64,000 nt of DNA from Leguminivora glycinivorella. Its lineage: Eukaryota; Arthropoda; Insecta; Lepidoptera; Tortricidae. Positions 56,121 to 64,000 of the stretch are shown piece after piece; within the stretch, counting starts at the first letter, position 1, and each line of letters opens with the position of its first letter. The translations under genes and the position numbers were made by a program. The notes under the pieces are model-generated. The model was not told where the DNA came from and ran no database searches. It worked only from the letters and a program-made list of their open reading frames with translations. Where the stretch lies: positions 7,253,252-7,317,251 of the forward strand of contig NC_062993.1 of NCBI RefSeq assembly GCF_023078275.1. The letters are read 5' to 3'.

Positions 56121-58355
56121 TAATATGTTCTTAATTGACTTAGCATACGACATTGAAACTGTGATTTAATACGGAAAAATCACTTTGGATCTGGTTGGAT
56201 AAAGAAAAGCTTGTTGTTTAATTTTAAATTACATTTGAGCATGCAACTTTAACGAATTTTTGTTTTAATTTTATTTTCTTGCAAGTAAATGAGTTGGTAT
56301 ATTTTTTGCTAGATATAAATTCACCATTACATGTATAATTTCACAATAACCACAAGATTTTCTTCATCCTTAACCCCCAAGAGCTATCTATAGCTATCTA
56401 GTTATCTAATTGTGATGTTACTGCATTCACATTGCTTTTAAAATCGGCTATATCGGCATTCGTAATTTGTTGATATAAAATTAAACAAAGTGCTGTTGTT
56501 AATAAATCTAATTTAAAAAAAAAGTGTAAGTAATTTTTTATTAGGTACTCGTGCATTAGTAGAAAAAAATCTAGGATATGTAATTAGATTGGTTTTCTCG
56601 AGTAAATTCTACGCTAAAAATACATCTCTTTCATAAATAATAAGATTAATAAGTATAAATATAGATATCAATTATGATAGATAATTTAATCATTAAATCA
56701 AATGCCGATATAGTTCAACTGTAACACTTAAAACAATTGTGAACTTAATATATTTTATAATTATTTTAATTATAAAAAATACTTTACATTGCGACACTTA
56801 TTACGTGCCACTCTTGAATGAAAATATTGAATAGGTACTACAAGTTTTTTGTGTCTAAACACTGACACATCAGGAACATACAGAGTCAAAACATTGTCTA
56901 ACTTACAAGCTAAAATACCGAAAATATACAATATTATATATTTTTCATAATATCTAAATTTGGAAAAATAATCTCATTAGGTAAATCACTTTTTTCCACC
57001 TAGATAAATAAGAATCTAGCTAATGATCAGAAATATGTCGATTCTTATTGTTATTTCTCTCTTATTTATAATTTTATTTCTTCTTTTTCTAATTAAATAA
57101 AAACTATATTTCGTTGCAGACTACAAATAATTCTATAGTCCACAATGCAGATAAGTACAACGTTTATAAAATATTAAGTATCTATTTTTTATTCCAAGTA
57201 TACATCAATCTATATTAAAATTCTATTAAACCACTGTTACACAGTGTCAATAACTTTATGATATTTGGTATTTTATTTCTATTGTCATAGTGTAAAGCTC
57301 TTTTTAACTTGATAGCTACAATTTTTGGAATTATCTTTGGAATAGTAATGCACCATAAAATTAGAAACTGAGTTATTAAACCGTTAAAAATAAATTAAAT
57401 ATGACTTTATTATAATTATATCCATTCTTAGTGCTTTCAATATATTACTAAGTATCCACAGATCGACCTAAGTATCTCTTACTTAATAAAAATGATATGG
57501 ATTATGGCTGAACAAGTTTTGTTACGATTCATCAAATTATTGTAAAAAAAGTAACACAGGAGAATTTTCTTATAAGTACAAAAACTAAAGAATTGCTACT
57601 CGTATATATATTTTTTTATTTCATTAGTCATTTGTACGGCGTTGTACGTATAATAATATTTTATTTTATGATCAGAATCAATAATATGCCACAAAATCTA
57701 AGCTTACATCTTACAAAAATATAATATATAGTACCTATATATGTATATAATATAATAATATAATCCATGTAACGAAAGTTACGCATTAAATAGAAATGTA
57801 CGAGTATTTTATAATTCCATTGACAACAGATAAAAAATAATACTTTTTGGGACTAGATCATTAATAATAACACATTTATTTATAAGTAAAAAAAAAACGA
57901 TTGTGAGACATTAGTAGATTTTCATACCACTAAAATTAATTTTTAAAGTCATGGAATGTCACTCTTTAATCATGAAGCCAGAAATCTGTCATATAATCTG
58001 GTACATGGCCATTTTTGATAAAAATAAGACACGAAAAATTTAAAAAATAAGCTGTGACGACGGAATCGGGTCATGCGTAAGGGCATTTTCGTGTGAAGAG
58101 TTTTTTTTCTTAAATAGGCAAATTTTATGTTTTTCCTACTCAGAATCACGAGCGCTTACGATCCTAAGACTAATTGAAAATAAAACGTCCTAAATTTAAT
58201 TTTTCCTCTTCGTCACCATTTTCCAAACACTGTACAGCGGTCACAAAGTGGAAAGTATGCAATAGAAGTTTTTGGGACCATTTTTTGTCCTAGATCGAAA
58301 GGGCTCGTGAGGAAGAACATCAAATTTACCCACCTTAGAACATATTTTCGAGTAA
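56121..58355. other. Very AT-rich DNA, no genes recognised
   Basis: No frame or clear repeat to about 58000. Parts of 58010-58330 (TTTTTCCTACTCAGAATCACG) resemble the interior of the MITE at 60376-60851, in line with a decayed relative. Confidence 0.5.
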
Positions 58356-58614
58356 GGCCGGTAACAGACAGTCTTAAATTTCATAATCTTAAAAAATCAT
58401 AATCTTATAAAATAAGATCGACTGCCTTGCCACATTCTTAAAATTCAGATTATTCGCAATCTGTCAGATCAATCTGAAAAAAATCATAATCTTAAAAAAT
58501 AAGACTGTGTGGACAGTTGCGAAATTGTATGGAAATCCGTGCACTCGATCTGATTTCATAGGATTATGGTTTTTTAAGATTATGAAATTTAATTAAGACT
58601 GTCTGTTGCCGGCC
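58356..58614. mobile_element. Harbinger-type MITE, TAA target duplication
   Basis: TAA flanks both ends. Inverted ends GGCCGGTAACAGACAGTCTT and GGCCGGCAACAGACAGTCTT continue through ATTTCATAATCTTAAAAAA. The 3-bp TAA/TTA duplication is the known mark of PIF/Harbinger elements. Confidence 0.87.
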
Positions 58615-58987
58615 TAACGCAGTGGAGTGAGATTCAGTGATGTATTGGGAACATTCGAGAAATGCATTTTCATAAATAGTCACGTCGTCTTCTACTTATT
58701 ACACATTTTTTCTTTAATATCGTCTGATTGAGTTATAAACCAAATTTAATTAGATAAATACTTATCAGCTATAAAATTTTGCTTAATGTGATCAACAACA
58801 TCAATTCTATTATCCTTAACAAATGGACTCAATTTAAATTTCATAATAGCACAGCACACGATTTTTGTGACCACTACAATTATCAAGAAATAAATTTGAC
58901 ATTTCACTTTCGTAGATGTTTAACCCAAATACTACTTCACTACGTATAACGTCATATTATAAAGCCTGTGACTGAGCAGAAATACCT

Positions 58988-59138
58988 ATATCGTCACTAC
59001 TTTTAAAAAATCTCGTATCTCACGCTGTTCCTCAAAGTTAAAACGCAGTAAGTCTATATGCATTCCATACATACTTACTACAATTTTCTTTTTATTGACA
59101 GACGAAGATACAAGTTTTTTTTAAAGTAGTGACGATAT
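58988..59138. mobile_element. Small TIR MITE
   Basis: ATATCGTCACTACTTTTAAA and its inverse form the ends, followed inside by CTCGTATCT / AGATACAAG. Confidence 0.83.
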
Positions 59139-59628
59139 GACTATTGTCAAGAGGGCGCTGTTATCCTGATATTCTGATGTATGTGGTGACAGTTCAATAT
59201 AGTATGAAGAAAATAATTCCGATGAAAGTCAGCAACATGGCGCGTAGTCTTATGTATATAAAATATCATATATTTTTCATTTATAACTAAATTTGGAAAA
59301 ATAGTCATATATTTCTGGTCAGGATTTACATAAATCTAGTGGTTTCAGAAAATTGATCAATAATCTGCTGTCATCAAACAAAAATTGAGCCTCATCACAA
59401 AGTTTTCAATGATATCCTATTTAAAGTGTTACCCGTGTACCTAAATAAGTTGACAGCTAGAGTTATTTTTATGTCTCACGTGCGGGTTACCGAACGCCCC
59501 ACAACACTGATGGTGATTCACGTTTTTCGTATGATGGTGTCCATGAACTGGGGGGTTTTTATCCTTTAGGGAGTCCTTGTGGGGTTTCGCGCAGGACTTG
59601 TGGGGGGCTATCCGAGCTTTGAAACGGC

Positions 59629-59727
59629 CTACTTTGCCTGGCTTGGGGTTTTCGGTGATGGCTTCGGAGACTGTGCAGATGTGGGGGTGGCTGAGCTCGT
59701 GAGCGTCTTGGTATTCTGTGTCAGTTT
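59629..59727 (-). CDS. Unrecognised gene, last exon (32 codons and stop)
   Basis: The acceptor on the minus strand is TATTTGATTTCAG. The exon is read in the phase left by the exon at 61450-61522: KLTQNTKTLTSSATPTSAQS, then PKPSPKTPSQAK and a TAG. It is a Ser/Thr/Pro-rich tail, likely disordered. A longer frame across the same bases (59441-59737), ending CQLI like a prenylation box, is open but does not fit the upstream exon phase, so I take it as a shadow. The sequence after the stop would be 3' UTR. Five exons of this gene join without a break. The protein family is not recognised. Confidence 0.68.
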   Translation of the reverse strand, partial: KLTQNTKTLTSSATPTSAQSPKPSPKTPSQAK

Positions 59728-59774
59728 CTGAAATCAAATAGTTATTACGATATTACACTTGTACACCTAAAATA

Positions 59775-60085
59775 TCGCTAGTGTGGAGGTTGACCTCCGT
59801 GAGCTTGCTCGGCGTCGGTGAAAGCTGGCGCGATACCGCTCAAGAACGAGCAAAGTAGCGTGCTCTTGTGTTGGCGGCCAAACGTCATTTTGGGTTATCG
59901 CACCAACCAAGCCAAGTAAGGAAAAAGTGTTTAATAAATCAAAAATTTACAAGATTTTACATACGCATTATTATATGTATACTTATAGCTAATTTTTGAT
60001 GACCACTTATTAAAGATGATAGAAGAAGAATAAATAAAGAAGAAAATAACCGAGTCGTTATTTTAGTTGGCGCAGCCGATAGGAT
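59775..60085 (+). mobile_element. Gypsy-type LTR relic with primer-binding site
   Basis: The block begins at about GTGTGGAGGTTGACCTCC and contains AATAAA near 60030. It is followed by AGTTGGCGCAGCCGATAGGA at 60065-60084. TGGCGCAG is a known primer-binding start of insect gypsy elements, and LTRs usually end just before it. The left edge is approximate. The rest of the element is gone. It lies in an intron of the minus-strand gene. Confidence 0.6.
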
Positions 60086-60375
60086 CCCGATCCAAGTTTC
60101 CACTACAAACCTAGAAGTAGCTTTTAATCGTGGAATCGTGGAAAGAATATAAAAAAAGGATAATCGTGTAGGGAATCCTATTTATCAATATACTGCCGAT
60201 AATTCTGCGTATAATACAAAGCACAGTACGTTATAATTACCTATTTCTTCTGCGCTGAGTTGATGTGTTGAGTCTGTGACAACGCACGCGGGTGGCGCCG
60301 AGTGTACTGCGGACATTCGAGCTACGCACTGTAACGCAGTAATATTTGTATAGCCAAAGTTATACTTAGAAGTAA

Positions 60376-60851
60376 GGCTGGTTTCAGTGTCAGGCGAACC
60401 GGATTAATTTGTATGAAGTTGATGTAGTCGTCCGCGCGGCCCCTCTGCTTTACCCTAAAACGCTCCCTGAACATATTTGAACATTTCTTTTTTTTTGCCT
60501 CTTTTATGAAGTGTGATATTTTTGAAAAAAAAAATGCTATTTCTACTCAGAATTACTAGCTTTTTCAATCATAGTAGTTAAAAAAATTGTCCCATATGAT
60601 TTTTTCTTATTTTGTTACCATTTTCCGTACATGTTGTATGGGGTAACAAAAGAGGAAAGTAACAAAAATGTATGGAAATTCTGGGACACTTTTTGTCTCC
60701 CAGTGAGATTGAAAGTACTCGTGATTCTGAGTACAATTGACCCAAAATTCCCTAAAACAATCAAAACTTTTTTATTGGCAAAAAAAAGAAATGCTTATTT
60801 GCCCGGTGCGGATCGCTCCGCGCGATCGGTCCGCGTGACACTAAACCAACC
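60376..60851. mobile_element. TIR MITE with TAA target duplication
   Basis: Left end GGCTGGTTTCAGTGTCAGGC. The right end, inverted, is GGTTGGTTTAGTGTCACGC. TAA precedes and follows. Inside, two halves are near mirror images (GTTACCATTTTCCGTACAT / ATGTTGTATGGGGTAAC). Confidence 0.82.
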
Positions 60852-61059
60852 TAACACACATAAAACTAAGCTAAATTATACTTCTGTATAACTAAACTAG
60901 CTGATTACTATATGGGTACAAATATTCAAGGTTCATTCTCTTGAGACCCTGGTGATGGTTAGAACTTTTAGTTATTCAACAAAGTTTAGAGTAGGTTGTG
61001 GAATGTACAATAATTTTCTACGCGGGGACTCAGAGGGCTCATGTATCTCACGTTCCAAT

Positions 61060-61440
61060 GTTGATACCCGAGCAGGCGAAAGATTCCAATGACCATGAGC
61101 GTAGCGAGTGGTTCAATATTGGAATCTTGAGCGTTGCGAGGGTTTCAAGGCACGACGGTTAAAGAAACTTTGCCACTGAGAGAAACACAACATTTTTCAC
61201 CACACCAACACGAACAAAATACTGACTAGAAAACATCAAACTAAATCAAATCCATTCAATATTTATCCATCCAATCTATTCAATATTTATGATTCAAAAT
61301 CATCATTTATAGGTAAATAAATTCCACCAGCCAGCTTAAGAGACCAAGTTAAAAGTATGAAATTACTTTGCACTCTTTTGGACAAATTAATTGCAATTTT
61401 GCTATGTGGATAAAATGCAATAAACTATAACTTAGTATAT
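61060..61440. repeat. Interspersed repeat, copy 2 (inverted relative of 37985-38330)
   Basis: TTTTTCACCACACCAACACG, AAAATCATCATTTATAGG and GGATAAAATGCAATAAAC match the first copy in reverse. Confidence 0.7.
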
Positions 61441-61449
61441 AAAACTTAC

Positions 61450-61522
61450 AGCTGTATCGCCGAAACTGTCCTCCCTTTCTTTGGAGGGGGGCGCGGTGCC
61501 GTTTCTGCAAGGGGACGTCGCA
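61450..61522 (-). CDS. Unrecognised gene, penultimate exon
   Basis: On the minus strand the acceptor is CTGTAGTTACAG and the donor is GCT|GTAAGT, which is strong consensus. With two bases from the exon at 62768-62867 it reads C-ATSPCRNGTAPPSKEREDSF-GDTA and ends in phase 0. Its GC content stands out from the AT-rich intron. Only the phase chain and composition support it. No homologue is known to me. Confidence 0.68.
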
Positions 61523-61974
61523 CTGTAACTACAGATGGGCAGATCACAGTTTATTTGAACTTTTTTTTTTGTTTTTTAATTGTAGTTACATATCGTGCAT
61601 AGTACAAAAAAAAGTTGAAATAAGTAAAAAAAATATATCTGAATGCACCTTTAGAAATAGAAATATTTATTAACTTAAAAACACATACAGCCTTTGGGTT
61701 CTGAGCTAGGATATAGTATACTGTGTTATAGAACCCATTTGTACTTAAAATTAAATTAACTAATCTAAAATTAAATATACCTTACTTAACTAAGCACTCT
61801 TTTTTTAATTTATTTTTGTCAATTAAATGCAGTAGGAACCATGATTAGAGTAAGTGTGTACTACATTTTTCGGAAGTCGTTATTTCCAGATCGCAACCTT
61901 TATTTCACGCAACTTTCACCATTTCACTTTTTCACAAACGCGTCCCTAAAAGCACATCTAACCATTCGCCGGTT

Positions 61975-62239
61975 GACGACCGGTCTGGCGCAGTCAGTAG
62001 TGACCCTGCCTGCTGCGCCGCGGTCCCGGGTTCGAATCCCGGTAAGGGCATTTATTTGTGTGATGAGCACAGATATTTGTTCCTGAGTCATGGATGTTTT
62101 CTATGTATATAAGTATTTATATATTATATATATCGTTGTCTGAGTACCCACAACACAAGCCTTCTTGAGCTTACCGTGGGCCTCAGTCAATCTGTGTAAG
62201 AATGTCCTATAATATATTTAATGTCCTATAATATTTATT
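61975..62239 (+). mobile_element. tRNA-derived SINE, copy 2
   Basis: GACGACCGGTCTGGCGCAGT head, B box GGTTCGAATCCC, body GTGTGATGAGCACAGATATT and an AATATTTATT tail. Its end ATGTCCTATAATAT is partly doubled. It sits in an intron of the minus-strand gene. Confidence 0.9.
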
Positions 62240-62767
62240 CGCACACTCCCCCACTCCTTACATTCACCAATATCCCATCCCTCTGTTAGGTTTTCTAACC
62301 ATTCGCACACCCTCCCGCCCTTCGCACACTTTCCCATTCCGTGCACCCACCACCAGCCATCCTCCCATTAGACCCTTCAACCTTTAAATTTATGTTAAAA
62401 ACAACCATATAGTTGCGTATTGGTTGCTTTATTTTGGTTATTTCCACTACGTCACCAAATGGTTACGCTGAGGATCATTTTCGTTAGTAACGCAGTTTGT
62501 ACACAATACCGTAGTACCTCTATACAGATGAGCAAAATATACCTAGTTTCGTTAAATTTTATTTAATTTGGGTTACTAAGCAATTTATAATTTAGAAATC
62601 AATTCAATTTTTATTATGAATGAGCATAACCACGGACGGGGTTCTGGGAGCACGAACGTTTTGTGAAGTAAAAGTTTAGTCTCTAAAATTAATTTTTGGC
62701 TTCCTAAAACCCAAACTCAAGGCTAGCCCAAAATCATGAAAGAGTTCTGAGCTCGTTGTTGTCTTAC
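62240..62767. other. Intronic DNA with a pyrimidine-rich patch
   Basis: 62245-62385 is strongly C-rich (repeated CGCACAC and TCCCA words). TGGTTATTTCCACTACGTCACC at about 62435 resembles the ends suspected around MITE family 2. No exon is supported. Confidence 0.5.
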
Positions 62768-62867
62768 CAAATAGAGTTGAGGCTGTCGATGGTCCGCGCA
62801 GGATCCGTGGCGAGAGACTCCGCATCAGCCCAGTTGCCACCCAGGCTTGTTGAGTTTGACCTCGAAT
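62768..62867 (-). CDS. Unrecognised gene, internal exon
   Basis: The acceptor is TTTTGTATTGCAG and the donor is TTG|GTAAGAC on the minus strand. With one base from the exon at 63243-63411 the frame reads D-SRSNSTSLGGNWADAESLAT-DPARTIDSLNSI and leaves two bases, which pair with the next exon. The serine-rich acidic sequence suggests a disordered linker. Another frame of the same exon (IRGQTQQAWVATGLM) is open too but does not fit the chain. Confidence 0.72.
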
Positions 62868-63153
62868 CTGCAATACAAAAGGAAGTGCTCTAGTGCTCGA
62901 GGGCGGATTCAAAGGGGTTTCTAAAGTTTCAACAATTAAAGCCAAAGCCTAAGTTTCAGCTGGTTCCATTTACTTATTGAAAAGCATAGGCACAGTATAA
63001 TAAAGAGTACTATCATGGTGGTATAGAGGACCATTAGATTGCTTATGCCTTTTAGATCAAAAGTTCAAAATTAGCTTTAAAATTTACTATTCGTATCAAT
63101 CTGTTAGCTGTACAGTCCGGATGAATAAGTCAAAAATAAGAAAAAAAACTTAC

Positions 63154-63211
63154 TCCTGGAGTAGCAGACCCTCTGCTCTTAAGCAGTCGATGACGATGCA
63201 ACTAATATACT
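63154..63211 (-). other. Possible alternative exon of the minus-strand gene
   Basis: It has an acceptor (TTCTCTCGTATTAG) and a strong donor (CCAGGA|GTAAGT). It fits the upstream phase (E-YISCIVIDCLRAEGLLLQ), but its inclusion shifts the next exon to a stop after 13 codons. It may be a poison exon or chance. Confidence 0.35.
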
Positions 63212-63242
63212 CTAATACGAGAGAAATAAATAGAAAGCCTAC

Positions 63243-63411
63243 CTCTAGTCTTTTCAGTCCTGTTCGGCGAGTTAGCTATGCTCCTTCTCGCTACATCTTG
63301 AAACGTGACGGGAGAGTACATCCGACGTTCTTCCACTGGTGACGTCACAGTTGGAGTGGCGTGTCCCTGGCTGCGAATTGTTGGGGTGGAGGGTTGGGCT
63401 AGAGTGTTCCC
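63243..63411 (-). CDS. Unrecognised gene, internal exon (55 codons)
   Basis: The acceptor is TTTTCTAATTTTCAG and the donor is AGAG|GTAGGC on the minus strand. It encodes G-NTLAQPSTPTIRSQGHATPT, then VTSPVEERRMYSPVTFQDVA and RRSIANSPNRTEKTR. The split codons match the exons on both sides. It is rich in Ser, Thr and Pro with TSP and YSPVT sites, as in phosphorylated regulatory tails. GC content is well above the introns. Function unknown. Confidence 0.8.
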
Positions 63412-63775
63412 TGAAAATTAGAAAACGAAAATGACAACATGTTGTAAAATATTTCATCCAGAAAAGTTTATGAAGAATGTAGTTGGCATTGTTCAAGGTC
63501 AAGTTTCACAAGAAGGATCAGTAACTCATTGCATGTGTTTTTGATATGACTTCAAAAAGACTGGTAAAAAAGAAAGAAAAGGATACAACTGCGTTCCAAT
63601 TTGCTAATAATTACTGTAGTCTCATATTCACTTGATGCCTTATTAGTTTCAGCTGCTGCCTTGCTCTGAGGCTTTCGAAGAGTCGCGATTTTCGGGTTGA
63701 GGTAATGTCTCCACTTGTACGATCTTAGAGCGAGTTTGCGTCTTGTGTAATAGCACTAACTATTTACCTACCTGA

Positions 63776-63910
63776 CAAATTAACTAACGAGCTTGGTCTG
63801 GACCAAGCCAAGTCTGGACTTCTGCACAGCATTTGCTTGCAACCCATTGCTCTCTTTATTCAAGAACCGCTGTGCAAAATACTCTGCAATGGAGACTGAC
63901 AGTCTCTCGA
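63776..63910 (-). pseudogene. Degenerate duplicate of the upstream exon
   Basis: Between the acceptor TCATATTTTAG and the donor TCAG|GTAGGT the minus strand reads LIERLSVSIAEYFAQRFLNK, then ESNGLQANAVQKSRLG and a TAA before the donor. NGLQANAVQ matches the exon at 63944. In the phase required by its neighbours it is stopped, so I call it a decayed or non-included exon copy. Confidence 0.5.
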
Positions 63911-63943
63911 TCAACTAAAATATGACAAATGACATGACATTAC

Positions 63944-64000
63944 CTGATATACTGACCAAAGAGCTTGGTCCAGAATTCTGCACAGCATTCGCCTGCAACC
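63944..64000 (-). CDS. Unrecognised gene, exon cut by the right edge
   Basis: The donor on the minus strand is ATCAG|GTAATG. The frame LQANAVQNSGPSSLVSIS leaves one base that completes a glycine codon with the exon at 63243-63411. A duplicate of this exon lies just downstream at 63776-63910. The rest of the gene, including its start, is beyond the window. Confidence 0.65.

Noticed and set aside
59441..59737. A 98-residue protein ending CQLI, with a prenylation-like tail and His-rich part
   Set aside because: Its frame does not continue the codons split at the upstream exon. The phase-consistent frame ends at 59629. The frame also lacks an ATG and starts within the acceptor intron.

Overview
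This window looks like accessory, repeat-dense DNA from a moth or butterfly genome. The evidence is eukaryotic: consensus GT/AG splice sites, a tRNA-derived SINE with an intact B box, BEL/Pao and Ty3/gypsy retrotransposon remains, several families of LINE 3' ends, Helitron-like ends, and interspersed repeats with GGAC, GTCT and CATA microsatellites that I know as typical of Lepidoptera. There are no operons, bacterial genes, CRISPR arrays or rRNA genes. The order-level call is inference from repeat families. No species can be named.

Left third (1-21.2 kb). A minus-strand BEL/Pao gag (1-1196) runs off the left edge. From 3360 to 21204 lies what I read as one minus-strand Ty3/gypsy LTR retrotransposon, blown up to about 17.8 kb by nested insertions. 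Its 3' LTR is at 3360-4464, an integrase at 4541-5599, the primer-binding site next to 17752 and the 5' LTR at 17754-21204. The same four bases (ACGA) flank both outer ends. Nested inside are GC-rich palindromes, MITEs and a Helitron-like element (7660-14276). That Helitron holds a TIR element (9816-14171), which holds a pogo-like element (12474-14044), which holds a foldback element with 267-bp arms (12965-13636). A second Helitron-derived insertion with a (GGGATA)n array sits in the 5' LTR. The gypsy footprint also contains an intact intronless gene (14422-15270) for a secreted protein. It has an SGC...H motif with the spacing known from CNF-type deamidases, and a decayed paralogue tail lies downstream.

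Middle (21-38 kb). No convincing host exon was found. The region is a patchwork of LINE 3' ends, MITEs, lepidopteran interspersed repeats and a transposon-like block with a TTAGG-bearing minisatellite (36.7-37.6 kb).

Sulfotransferase gene (38.4-53.7 kb, plus strand). Five phase-consistent exons encode the C-terminal 236 residues of a cytosolic sulfotransferase. The first exons, with the PAPS 5'-phosphosulfate loop, were not found. The 11.35-kb fourth intron of this model holds a 9753-bp element with 2232-bp near-identical direct terminal repeats, a 4-bp target duplication and no visible coding capacity. It looks like a LARD-type non-autonomous LTR retrotransposon.

Right end (54-64 kb). MITEs, AT-rich DNA, a gypsy LTR/PBS relic and a tRNA-derived SINE are present. 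A minus-strand gene also lies here: five phase-compatible exons (64000 down to 59629) encode a Ser/Thr/Pro-rich C-terminus of a protein I do not recognise. Its 5' part lies beyond the right edge.
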